A stretch of DNA of 64,000 nt from NCBI GenBank assembly GCA_900317515.1, contig ONHA01000008.1, forward strand, positions 19,821-83,820, read 5' to 3'. The notes under the pieces were generated by a model that did no database searches, had not been told where the DNA came from, and was given only the letters and a program-made list of their open reading frames with translations. Source of the DNA: an uncultured Eubacteriales bacterium. GTDB lineage: Bacteria > Bacillota > Clostridia > Lachnospirales > Lachnospiraceae. Made by a program: the position numbers and the translations under genes. Of this stretch, positions 15,461 to 23,560 are shown in pieces (the first letter of the stretch is position 1; every line of letters starts with the position of its first letter).

Positions 15461-16249
15461 ATGATGGAATACAGGAATTACATTTTTGACCTCTACGCGA
15501 CGCTGATTGATATCCACACGAACCAGAAGCCGCTTCCGTTCTGGAGAAAGGTCTCCGCGGTTATGAACGCCTACGGGGCGGTTTATGAGCCGGCGGAGAT
15601 GCGGAAGAAGTACCGGGAGGTCATCAAAGAGGAAGAGAGGGCGCTCGCGGAGGCATGCGGAACAGAGTTTCCGGAGGTGGATATCGGGAAGGTCTTCTTA
15701 AGGCTCCTTCTCGAGGCACCGATACTGAGGAAAGACGGAATCTGGGGAGATCCGCGGACATGGGACGGTGAGACGGCCGGCCGGTGGTGCAGTTCATTTG
15801 CCGAATCCTTTCGAATCATGTCGCGGATCCGGTTTGCGCTCTATCCGGATACGATCGGGACGCTCGTGCGGCTCCGGGATGAGGGGAAGCACGTCTATCT
15901 GCTCTCGAACGCCCAGAGCCTCTTTACGCGGCCGGAGATGGAGGAGCTGGGGCTCTTTCCGTATTTTGAGGATGTGTTTATCTCCTCGGAGCACCGGATG
16001 AGGAAGCCGGAGGTGCGGTTTATGGAGGAGATGCTTGAAAAGCACGGGCTGGATCCGAAGGAGACCGTGATGGTCGGAAATGATATGAAGTCCGATATTG
16101 CGATGGCCGCCAGGTGCGGGGTCAATGCGTTTCTCGTGAACCATGACGGGTATTCGAAGGAGGAGATCAGGGACGGGTTTGAGAGAGCGAGAGCGGAGGC
16201 GCCGAGGAGCGTTATTTTGGAGAGCGGATTTTTGAAGGATTTGAAGTGA
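15461..16249 (+). CDS. HAD-superfamily hydrolase (subfamily IA)
   Basis: HAD motifs are complete: motif I FDLYATLID (nucleophile Asp; the second Asp of DxD is Tyr, as in many DLYGTL members), motif II LLSNAQSLF, motif III Lys in RMRKPEVRF and motif IV MVGNDMKSDIAMA. Cap domain of about 80 residues follows motif I. Substrate unknown. The start is uncertain among TTG 15452 and ATG 15461/15464; all give the same protein apart from 1-4 residues. It is probably co-transcribed with the helicase. Confidence 0.87.
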   Translation: MMEYRNYIFDLYATLIDIHTNQKPLPFWRKVSAVMNAYGAVYEPAEMRKKYREVIKEEERALAEACGTEFPEVDIGKVFLRLLLEAPILRKDGIWGDPRTWDGETAGRWCSSFAESFRIMSRIRFALYPDTIGTLVRLRDEGKHVYLLSNAQSLFTRPEMEELGLFPYFEDVFISSEHRMRKPEVRFMEEMLEKHGLDPKETVMVGNDMKSDIAMAARCGVNAFLVNHDGYSKEEIRDGFERARAEAPRSVILESGFLKDLK

Positions 16250-16283
16250 AAAGCGGGAAGCGTACCGTGCGTAAAGTGACGCG

Positions 16284-16354
16284 GGGACGGTTCTTTAAAC
16301 GTTGAAGGGACGGATCGAATTGATCCGTCCCTTCAACGTTTAAAAAACCGTCCC
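16284..16354. repeat. Hairpin repeat element 2, overlaps the 3' end of the AlgJ-like gene
   Basis: GGGACGGTTCTTTAAACGTT... and its near-perfect reverse complement ...AACGTTTAAAAAACCGTCCC form an imperfect stem of about 33 bp around GAATT. The right arm provides the last codons (Gly-Thr-Val-Phe) and TAA stop of the minus-strand gene at 16340-17329. It may also act as a transcription terminator between the two convergent genes. Confidence 0.85.
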
Positions 16355-17329
16355 ACTGCTGCTCGCCAAATCCCGCGCCAGCACTTTCGAGAAGGCCTCC
16401 GCCGCGTCGGCGTACATATGCCCGTCCCAATCCGCATAGAGCTCCGCGTCGGTGAGGGCCGCGTTGGCGGCGAGAAGCTCCCCGCCGGTGTAGTTAAGGT
16501 ACCGGAACCCGTAGCTTTCGGCAAGCACGCTCATCTCGGCGCCCGCCGCCTCGTAGCTCGCCGCATTCGCCTCGAGGGTCTCCGCCGGCACCGGCGTCGT
16601 CACGACGACGAGCTCGATCCCCTCCCGGGCGCAGAACTCCGCGATCCGGATGAAATACTCCCGGGCGTCCTCCTGCAGCATGTCCTCCGACCAGTCGCGG
16701 GGGATGATCGTATCGTCCCATTTTCCGGGCTTTACCGCGATGAAGCCGTCGGAATGCACGGTCTGGGTGGCGGAGTCGAAGGTGTCGGTTCCGAAATTTT
16801 TATAATTGTCTGTCCCTTTCGTGAAGAGGTTCTGCCGGATGTCGCCGACCTGAGCCCGGTAGAAATACCAGGGGGCGAAGGCCGTGCGGAAGTCGGCCTT
16901 CCACATCTTCGCGAAGAAGTACTGGAGCTTGGCGGGGCAGAACTGCATTTCCGCGAACATCCCCGCGTAGTTGGAGCTGATCTCCTGGGCCGTGATCCAA
17001 TAGTTGGGGTCAAACTCGTAGATGAGCCGGCCGGGCTTGTGGTCCCTCGCCGCATCCTTGAGGAAATAGTAGCTGTCGACCGGGAACTCCTCGCCCTGGG
17101 CCGCGTTGAAGGCGGTCCGGCCGGTGATCCCGGAAAGGACCGCGGGGGAGATGTTTGTCCCCGCGTGGGAGGCCCCTAAGATGAGGTCGTCGAAGGTTTC
17201 CGTCTCGATCGTGTGCACCTTAAAACGGGTGAACGTGTAGGGAACCATCAGGTAATTCATCACCGTGTTGATTCCGAAAAGGACCGCAAAGAAGAGGACG
17301 GGGATCAGAATACGCTTAAAAATTCGCAT
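16340..17329 (-). CDS. AlgX/AlgJ- or DltD-like SGNH-type protein
   Basis: A 329-residue protein with one N-terminal membrane anchor and an extracytoplasmic SGNH-like domain. The nucleophile motif is LILGASHAGTNISP and the Asp-His pair is in YADWDGHMYADAA near the C-terminus. In alginate O-acetylation and in teichoic-acid D-alanylation such proteins act with an MBOAT protein to pass an acyl group to a polymer. It overlaps the MBOAT gene by 14 bp, so the two are translationally coupled. It is the last gene of the six-gene operon; its stop lies inside a hairpin repeat. Confidence 0.8.
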   Translation of the reverse strand: MRIFKRILIPVLFFAVLFGINTVMNYLMVPYTFTRFKVHTIETETFDDLILGASHAGTNISPAVLSGITGRTAFNAAQGEEFPVDSYYFLKDAARDHKPGRLIYEFDPNYWITAQEISSNYAGMFAEMQFCPAKLQYFFAKMWKADFRTAFAPWYFYRAQVGDIRQNLFTKGTDNYKNFGTDTFDSATQTVHSDGFIAVKPGKWDDTIIPRDWSEDMLQEDAREYFIRIAEFCAREGIELVVVTTPVPAETLEANAASYEAAGAEMSVLAESYGFRYLNYTGGELLAANAALTDAELYADWDGHMYADAAEAFSKVLARDLASSSGTVF

Positions 17330-18803
17330 AGATGAACCCTCCCTGAGACAGCGGCTTGTTGCCGATCACGACGAGCGCAAGAACCAGAGCCAGCATGACA
17401 AGAAAGCGCACGGCAAGAGGTTTCGCCATGAGAGCCTTCCGCGTATCGACGCCCCGCTCGCGCAGGATGCTGTGAATGAGGACAACGAGGCAGCCGATCA
17501 TGGCCGCGGCAAACGGGATCCAGGAGGAGCCTGACCAGTTGGAAGCCCCGCCGATCACATTGAAATCAAACCGGAACTTGAGAATACTGTCCCGCAGCAT
17601 GAGCAGGGCCTGACGGGTGCTTCCCGCCCGGTCCAGATACCAGCTTATGTTAACCAACGCAAACGTCCGCGCGACCTGGAAGGCGTAGAAGAGCTTATTG
17701 TCCTTCTCAATCCCCAGTTTTTTCTTCCAGTCCCGATAGTTCTTCGCGAGAAGTCCCGAGACGCCGATGATCAGACCGTTGTAGAGACCGTAGAAAATAT
17801 TATGCCAGGCGGGCCCGTGCCAGACGCCGACGACTAAGAACACGATGATGTTGGCGACGCAGATCGGCATCGCGCGGCCTTGTGTTTTGCCGAGGCGGGC
17901 TTTGCACCATTTTCCGAATCTGCCCATCCAGCGGGAGAGCGAGACCGGATAGAAGAGATAGTCCTTCATCCAGGTGCCCAGCGTGATGTGCCAGCGGTGC
18001 CAGAAATCGGTGATCGAGGTGGCAAAGAAGGGCTGAGTGAAGTTCTCGTCGAGCGTGATGCCGAGCATCTCGGCGATGCCGATGACGATGTCGATGCCGC
18101 CCGAGAAGTCCGCGTAGAGCTGGGCTCCGTAGAGCAGGACCCCCATGAGGCCGTAGCCGGGCATCTCGAGGAAATTGTTGAAAATAGAATCCACATAGAG
18201 CGCGGCATTGTCGGCGATGACGATCTTCTTGAAAAAGCCCCAGACAATGCGGTAGAGACCGCGCTCGATCCGGGCCATGTCAAAGCTGTGCTCCGCGTAG
18301 AGCTGCTCGCCGAGGCGGCTCATCCGGCCGATCGGACCCTGCATGATCTGGGGGAAGAAGGCGAGAAAGAGCGCGAACCGGAAGGGGTTCCGCTCCGCCT
18401 TGATGCGCTTCCAGTGGACATCCAGGAGATAGCCGGTCGCCTGGAACGTGTAGAAGGAGATCCCGAGCGGGAGGAGGAGCTTCATTTCCGGAATACTCGT
18501 CCCGAAGACCCCGTTTACGGTGCCCAGAAGGAAATTCGTGTACTTGATGACGCCCAGCATCCCGAAATCGAGCACCAGAACAAGAGGGACCGCGAAGGAA
18601 GCGCCGGCTTCCGCCCATAAGGCCCCGAGATAGGTCACGGTGGTCGCAAACAGAATAAAGAAGAGGAACCGCGGGCCGGCTGCCATGTAGTAGATGTAGG
18701 ATAATACGAGCAGCCAGATCCACTGGAACCTCTTCGGGATCAGGTAATAGCCTGCAACGCATAGCGCTGTGAAGGCCAGAAATTCAAGAGAGACAAATGA
18801 CAT
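17316..18803 (-). CDS. MBOAT-family acyltransferase (DltB/AlgI-like)
   Basis: A polytopic membrane protein of 495 residues with MBOAT hallmarks: MSFVSLEFLAFTALCVAGYY at the N-terminus, TDFWHRWHITLGTWMKDYLF in the middle and the catalytic His in VGVWHGPAWHNIFYGLYNG. These enzymes take an acyl group from a carrier protein or CoA on the inside and move it across the membrane. The neighbouring carrier protein and adenylating enzyme suggest that the donor is an aminoacyl-carrier, as for DltB. Confidence 0.92.
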   Translation of the reverse strand: MSFVSLEFLAFTALCVAGYYLIPKRFQWIWLLVLSYIYYMAAGPRFLFFILFATTVTYLGALWAEAGASFAVPLVLVLDFGMLGVIKYTNFLLGTVNGVFGTSIPEMKLLLPLGISFYTFQATGYLLDVHWKRIKAERNPFRFALFLAFFPQIMQGPIGRMSRLGEQLYAEHSFDMARIERGLYRIVWGFFKKIVIADNAALYVDSIFNNFLEMPGYGLMGVLLYGAQLYADFSGGIDIVIGIAEMLGITLDENFTQPFFATSITDFWHRWHITLGTWMKDYLFYPVSLSRWMGRFGKWCKARLGKTQGRAMPICVANIIVFLVVGVWHGPAWHNIFYGLYNGLIIGVSGLLAKNYRDWKKKLGIEKDNKLFYAFQVARTFALVNISWYLDRAGSTRQALLMLRDSILKFRFDFNVIGGASNWSGSSWIPFAAAMIGCLVVLIHSILRERGVDTRKALMAKPLAVRFLVMLALVLALVVIGNKPLSQGGFIYANF

Positions 18804-18826
18804 AGAGTACTTACTCCGTTAAAGTC

Positions 18827-19051
18827 TCAGCCCTGAAGACGCTGCACCATCGCATAGAGCGCGCGGGCTGAGTTGAAGTTGGCCGGAATGATCTCGGCCG
18901 GCGTGATGCGGATGTCGAAGGCATCCTCGAGCTCGCTGATGATGGAAAGGATCGCGAAAGAATCGAGGATCCCGTCGTCGATCAGGGTCTCACATGTCTC
19001 GTAGTCCGCGTCCGGCTGGATCTCCTCCAGAATTTCAATAACTTCATCCAT
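18827..19051 (-). CDS. Acyl/aminoacyl carrier protein (DltC-like)
   Basis: A 74-residue, strongly acidic helical protein with a phosphopantetheine attachment Ser in DDGILDSFAILSII (DSF in place of the usual DSL, as in DltC). The start codon overlaps the end of the decarboxylase gene by 8 bp. It should carry the amino acid activated by the DltA-like ligase as a thioester and hand it to the MBOAT protein. A dedicated phosphopantetheinyl transferase is not in the operon. Confidence 0.88.
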   Translation of the reverse strand: MDEVIEILEEIQPDADYETCETLIDDGILDSFAILSIISELEDAFDIRITPAEIIPANFNSARALYAMVQRLQG

Positions 19052-20255
19052 AATTAAATTCCTCCGTATTGATTTTTGTCCTGACTTCCCGTAAAGTTCC
19101 TCTTTCGAGAAGATAAACGCGCGGCAGATCCCGGCTCAAAAAGAGGCTGATGCCTTCCGTGACCGAGTAGGCGCCGACATTTTCAAATATCAGTATATCA
19201 CCCGTTTCGGGTTCGTGCAACGGTACTTCCTTCACAATCACATCGCTGACGGTGCAGAGGGAGCCGCAGACGGACCAGAGCTCTTCATTTTCCGAACCGG
19301 AGGGCAGCGGAACCTCGCCGTCCTTCGAGAGCATGTAGGGCAGCTTCATCGCCATCATCTGGCCGTAGTAGTTGACCTGGTGGATGCCGCCGTCCATGAT
19401 GAGGTAGCGGACGCCGCGGTTCACCTTCTTGTCCATGACCCGGGTCACATAGAAACCGCAGGAGGCGGCCAGGAACCGGCCCATCTCGAGGGTGATCTGC
19501 CCATTAAAGCGCATCGCGGAGAGGGCTGCCTTCATGCCGGCAAGGAGGGCCTCCTCGTCGACCGGCGTCTCCTTCCTGAAATAGGAGACCGGCAGGCCCG
19601 GACCGTACTCGAAGATCTCGGCGGCAAATCCGCACTCGGCCTCAAGGCGGGAAATAAGAGCGTCCACCGCAGCAATCTCCTTCTCCATGCTGCGAAGCTT
19701 CTTCTGGGTGCCGGAGTAGAGCTGAAGGCCCCTGATCGCAAGATGCGGATAGGAGGCGCGCTCACGGACCAGTGTTACCACATCCTCCTCGTCGAGGCCG
19801 AACTGGTTGCCGGCGGTGACGCGGAGAAGCACGTCCATGGTCCCGCCCTCGCCGTAGGCTTTGCTCACTTCCTCCTCGAGCATGGCCATGTGATTCATGG
19901 ACTCGACGGTGCAGATGGGCTTTCCCTCCTGCTCGTGGTCCTTCATCCAGGTGAAAATGCGGGCAAAATCCTCCGCCTCCTTGTTGACGCCGGAGAGGAC
20001 CATCTTCCCGGCGGGGATGCCGGCCTTCTCGCATATGCGCTCCTCGCCCGGGGAGCAGATCTCGAAGGAGTCGACCTCCTCCCTGATGGAGGAAATGAGA
20101 AACGGGTTGGCTTTCATCGCGTAGATGATCTCATAATCCGGGAGCATGCGGCGAAGGAAGCCGATGCGGTCCTTCAGCATATCGATGTTAAAGACATAGG
20201 ACGGCGTTCTGAGCAGGCCGTTCTTACTGTATTTTTCAAAATCAGAGAAATTCAT
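19044..20255 (-). CDS. Fold-type III PLP decarboxylase (LysA/BtrK-like)
   Basis: The protein (403 residues) has the alanine-racemase-type TIM barrel and beta domain of diaminopimelate/ornithine decarboxylases: PLP Lys in IIYAMKANPF, phosphate-binding FEYGPGLPVS, EMGRFLAASCG (EPGR variant) and the catalytic Cys in VCGSLCTVSDVI, followed by ENVGAYSVTEG. Lying between a DltA-like ligase and a carrier protein, it resembles BtrK, which decarboxylates glutamate while bound to its carrier in butirosin synthesis. Substrate is unknown; free amino-acid decarboxylation is the alternative. Confidence 0.87.
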   Translation of the reverse strand: MNFSDFEKYSKNGLLRTPSYVFNIDMLKDRIGFLRRMLPDYEIIYAMKANPFLISSIREEVDSFEICSPGEERICEKAGIPAGKMVLSGVNKEAEDFARIFTWMKDHEQEGKPICTVESMNHMAMLEEEVSKAYGEGGTMDVLLRVTAGNQFGLDEEDVVTLVRERASYPHLAIRGLQLYSGTQKKLRSMEKEIAAVDALISRLEAECGFAAEIFEYGPGLPVSYFRKETPVDEEALLAGMKAALSAMRFNGQITLEMGRFLAASCGFYVTRVMDKKVNRGVRYLIMDGGIHQVNYYGQMMAMKLPYMLSKDGEVPLPSGSENEELWSVCGSLCTVSDVIVKEVPLHEPETGDILIFENVGAYSVTEGISLFLSRDLPRVYLLERGTLREVRTKINTEEFNYG

Positions 20256-20261
20256 GGTGCC

Positions 20262-21758
20262 TCACAATCCGGCGGCGAGCGCCTTGCGGTCGATTTTTCC
20301 GTTCTTGGTGAGCGGAAGAGACTCTTTTTTGACGAAGCGGTTGGGAATCATGTAGCGGGGGATGCGCTCCGCGAGGCGGGCCGCAATCTCCTTCTTGTCG
20401 ATGTCGCCGACATAGTAGGCGACGATCTTATTTTTCTCAAATGTGCAGCAGACCCGCTCGATCTCGTCGATCGCGTCCATGGCCTTGTCGATCTCGCCGA
20501 GCTCGATCCGGTGGCCCATGTGCTTGATCTGGAAGTCCTTGCGGGAGGCGAAGCAGAGGAGCCCGTTCTCGTCGTAGTGGGCCAGATCCCCGGTCCGGTA
20601 GATGGGCTCGAGATACCGCGTGTTGAGCGGATTCTGGACGAAGGCTTTGGCGGTCTGCTCCGGTGCGTTGTAGTAGCCGAGCGCGAGGGCGGTTCCGGAG
20701 ACGCAGATCTCACCGTCGACGCCGGGCTCCGTCACGAGGTGATTTTCCTCGTCGAGGAGGAATACCTTCTCGTTCGGGAAGGGGACGCCGCTCGGGATGG
20801 ACTCGCCGCGCTCGAATTTCCGGTCGATGATGTAGTAGGTGCAGTTGCAGGTGATCTCTGTCGGGCCGTAGAGGTTCACGAAGAGGGCCTCCGGCAGCGC
20901 GTTCTGCCACTCGGTGAGGTGCTTAACGGGCATGACCTCGCCCGAGAACATGACCTTCTTAACCTCGGTCGGTACCTTGTAGTCAAATCCGTGCAGCTGG
21001 GAGATGATGCACATCGCGGAGACGGCCCAGATGAGGGTGGTGACGTGGCGGTCGACGAGGAAATCCAGAAGGTCCGTCGGAATCGAGAAATACCTTGTCG
21101 GGATGATCTGCATGGTCGCGCCGACGGCGATCGTGGAGTAGATGTCCTTGACCGAGACGTCGAAGTCAAACGGGGCCTGGTTGCCGATCACGTCATTTTC
21201 CGTGATGGAAAAGAGCTCCGTGAAAATGTCGATGAAGTCGATGACCGACCGGTGGCCGACGAGAACCCCTTTCGGAACCCCGGTCGAGCCGGAGGTGAAG
21301 TTGCAGTAGAGCGGATCGATGTCGAGGGCATTTGCCCGGATCCGGGCCAGAAGGACCGGATCCTCGGCTGTCTTAAGGAGATCCTCGAGGTAGAGGACTT
21401 TGCCCGTGAAGCCGAAGACGGCGAGGTCCTCGTCGTAGGCGCGGCTCGTGACGATGAAGTCCTGCTCGAGGGTCTTTAAGATCTCGGTGAGGCGCATCGC
21501 GGGCTGCTTTGTGTCGAGCAGCGTGTAGAAGCAGCCGGCGTAGACCGCTCCGAAGAAGACTTTGATCGTGTCGACGCCCTTGCCCATGAAGACAGGGATC
21601 GGATTTCCGGGTGTCTGAACCGCGGCCAGAGCCGTTCCGATGCGTCTTGCGGAGGAGACAAGGTCTTTGTAGGTGATTTCATTTTCCGGATCGGCGAAGC
21701 TGATCTTGTCCGGATGGAGACGGCAGGACCGCTCCAGGTATTCGAGTATATTTTTCAA
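20262..21758 (-). CDS. Amino-acid adenylating ligase (DltA-like)
   Basis: A 498-residue AMP-forming enzyme with all adenylation core motifs: A3 NFTSGSTGVPKGV, A4 PFDFDVSVKDIY (its Asp usually binds the amino group of an amino acid substrate), A5 NLYGPTEITC, A7 YRTGDLAHYD, A8-like FQIKHMGHRIELGEID and A10 Lys in NGKIDRKAL. It should activate an amino acid and load the carrier protein encoded two genes on. Real DltA uses D-Ala; the neighbouring decarboxylase suggests that the substrate here may be a different amino acid. It follows the YybS-like gene by 31 bp. Confidence 0.9.
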   Translation of the reverse strand: MKNILEYLERSCRLHPDKISFADPENEITYKDLVSSARRIGTALAAVQTPGNPIPVFMGKGVDTIKVFFGAVYAGCFYTLLDTKQPAMRLTEILKTLEQDFIVTSRAYDEDLAVFGFTGKVLYLEDLLKTAEDPVLLARIRANALDIDPLYCNFTSGSTGVPKGVLVGHRSVIDFIDIFTELFSITENDVIGNQAPFDFDVSVKDIYSTIAVGATMQIIPTRYFSIPTDLLDFLVDRHVTTLIWAVSAMCIISQLHGFDYKVPTEVKKVMFSGEVMPVKHLTEWQNALPEALFVNLYGPTEITCNCTYYIIDRKFERGESIPSGVPFPNEKVFLLDEENHLVTEPGVDGEICVSGTALALGYYNAPEQTAKAFVQNPLNTRYLEPIYRTGDLAHYDENGLLCFASRKDFQIKHMGHRIELGEIDKAMDAIDEIERVCCTFEKNKIVAYYVGDIDKKEIAARLAERIPRYMIPNRFVKKESLPLTKNGKIDRKALAAGL

Positions 21759-21789
21759 GATATTGTCCTTTCCGGCAGGGTCTGCCGTT

Positions 21790-22740
21790 TTATCGCTGCG
21801 CAGACTCTGCGAACTTTTTATTCAGGTACTCGTGAAGCCCCAGCGAGATGTAGCCGAAGCCGATAAAGACGAGGATCTGGGAGAGCACAAAGTAGGCGAG
21901 CAGGGTGAGAAGCGCGATGAGAAGGCCGCTTCTTGTGATGTAAGCCTGGATAAACCGGATCACGGCGAGAACGCCGAAGATGATGAGGAATGTCAGGCCG
22001 CACACCCAGAGTCCCTGCCGGATGTCGGTGACGATCTGATTGCCCGAGGGCGCACCGAAGGAGTAGAGACCGTAGAAGTAGGCGATGAGCATGAGAACCC
22101 CGGTCCAGCGCGGCGGGTAGATCTCCCAGATCGGAAGCGCCCGGTCCGTGTGGATGCGGAGGCGCTTTGCGATAAACAGCGAGAGGGCGTAGACGATAAA
22201 GCCGTCGAGCAGGCCCATGAGCGCCGAGGAGATGATAAACATCTGTTTGATCAGGTCGGGGGTGAAAAGCGCCAGCACTTCCGTGTTTCCGGTCTGCGAG
22301 AAGACGGCGGCCATGGTGTCCTGCATGGCTTTCACATCGGCCGTGAGGTCGTAGCCGAAGAAGGAGGCCAGCACCACCGTGCTTAGGATCGTGAAGAAAG
22401 CAGAACAGCCCATCACGATGAAGAGGGTCTTCGTCATGTCCTTCTTAAGGTAGATCCGCGTTCCGAAAATGAGCCCCAGAAGCGCCGCCGTGATCGCATA
22501 GAAGATCGTCGTGAAGCCCCCGAAGAAAAATGAAAAGAGGCACATGCCGACGAAGACCATGAGGCCGGCGGCGAACCCGTAGAGGGCCGCGTAGAGCACC
22601 ATCGGAATGGGCAGAAGATAAATAAAAAACCCCTCAAACAGAGAACCGGTCTGGCGGTTCAGGAGGAGCATGACGGCGAAGATCGCGAGGATCATTGCGC
22701 CGGTTGTGATTTTTATGGTGTTTCCGTTCATTTTATTCAT
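21790..22740 (-). CDS. YybS/DUF2232-like polytopic membrane protein
   Basis: About eight hydrophobic segments in 316 residues (for example AMILAIFAVMLLLN, FFIYLLPIPMVLYAALYGFA, GVLMLIAYFYGLY and a C-terminal LLALLTLLAYFVLSQILVF), matching the DUF2232/YybS layout. Function is unknown; relatives may be transporters. It is the first gene of the Dlt-like operon. The ATG at 22740 lies only 7 nt after the -10 box, so either the mRNA is leaderless or translation begins at a later Met (22731 or within the first membrane segment). No Shine-Dalgarno sequence favours either. Confidence 0.75.
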   Translation of the reverse strand: MNKMNGNTIKITTGAMILAIFAVMLLLNRQTGSLFEGFFIYLLPIPMVLYAALYGFAAGLMVFVGMCLFSFFFGGFTTIFYAITAALLGLIFGTRIYLKKDMTKTLFIVMGCSAFFTILSTVVLASFFGYDLTADVKAMQDTMAAVFSQTGNTEVLALFTPDLIKQMFIISSALMGLLDGFIVYALSLFIAKRLRIHTDRALPIWEIYPPRWTGVLMLIAYFYGLYSFGAPSGNQIVTDIRQGLWVCGLTFLIIFGVLAVIRFIQAYITRSGLLIALLTLLAYFVLSQILVFIGFGYISLGLHEYLNKKFAESAQR

Positions 22741-22747
22741 GAAAAAT

Positions 22748-22776
22748 ACTATACCCTCTTTGATTTGAGATGTCAA
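22748..22776 (-). promoter_or_regulatory. Promoter of the Dlt-like operon
   Basis: On the minus strand a consensus TTGACA (22776-22771), 17-bp spacer and TATAGT (22753-22748). Its predicted start is at about 22741, right at the first possible ATG of the operon. Confidence 0.75.
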
Positions 22777-22817
22777 AAGGAAACGAAATAAATGCATCTG
22801 ATTAAGCCTTAATTTAC

Positions 22818-22846
22818 TTGCAAGATACCTGAAATCAGAATATAAT
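22818..22846 (+). promoter_or_regulatory. Promoter of the AIM24-like gene
   Basis: TTGCAA (22818-22823), 17-bp spacer and consensus TATAAT (22841-22846). Confidence 0.75.
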
Positions 22847-22888
22847 GAATTTGCAGGATCAAATTTGTGCATTTTAAAGGAGGACAAA

Positions 22889-23560
22889 ATGCAGTACGAA
22901 ATCAAGGGAACCCCGTTTCCTGTTGTAGAATGCAGGCTTGAGAACAATGAGTGCATGATCACCGAGGGCGGTTCCATGGTCTGGATGTCTCCCAACATGG
23001 AAATGAAAACCAGCGGCGCCGGCGGCTTCGGAAGACTCTTCTCCGGTGAAAAAATTTTCCAGAATATCTATACCGCAAGGGGCGGCAACGGCATGATCAC
23101 CTTCGGTTCCAGCTTCCCGGGCCGCATCGAGGTGGTTGATCTCTCCGAGGGTCCGTGGATCTTCCAGAAATCCGCATTCCTCGCCAGCGAGGAGAGCGTG
23201 AAGATGAGCATCCACTTCAAGAAGAAGCTCGGCGCGGGTCTCTTCGGCGGTGAGGGCTTCATCATGCAGAAGCTGGAAGGACGCGGCCTGGCCTTCGTCG
23301 AGATCGACGGCGAGCTTGTGAAATACAACCTGAAAGCCGGCCAGCAGATCGTTGTCGATACGGGCAATGTCGCGGGCTTCTCCTCGACCGTGTCCATGGA
23401 CATCCAGTCGGTCAAGGGCGTCAAGAACGTGCTCTTCGGCGGTGAGGGCCTCTTCAACACGGTGCTCACGGGTCCGGGCGAAGTCTGGCTGCAGACAATG
23501 CCGATCAGCGGCGTTGCCAGCGCTCTCATCCCCTATATCCCGACCGGCGGCAGCAATTAA
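22889..23560 (+). CDS. AIM24/TIGR00266-family protein
   Basis: A 223-residue beta-rich protein with the family features MQYEIKGTPFPVVECRLENN, GGSMVWMSPNMEMKT and the glycine-rich GFGRLFSGEKIFQNIY. Members are widespread in bacteria and related to the mitochondrial AIM24 protein; the biochemical role is not established. ATG at 22889 is preceded by AAAGGAGG. Its last 4 bp overlap the end of the convergent PfkB gene. Confidence 0.88.
   Translation: MQYEIKGTPFPVVECRLENNECMITEGGSMVWMSPNMEMKTSGAGGFGRLFSGEKIFQNIYTARGGNGMITFGSSFPGRIEVVDLSEGPWIFQKSAFLASEESVKMSIHFKKKLGAGLFGGEGFIMQKLEGRGLAFVEIDGELVKYNLKAGQQIVVDTGNVAGFSSTVSMDIQSVKGVKNVLFGGEGLFNTVLTGPGEVWLQTMPISGVASALIPYIPTGGSN

Noticed and set aside
19215-21479. 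A 754-codon plus-strand open frame
   Set aside because: Antisense shadow of the decarboxylase and ligase genes; its residues are His/Asp/Val-rich without any domain.
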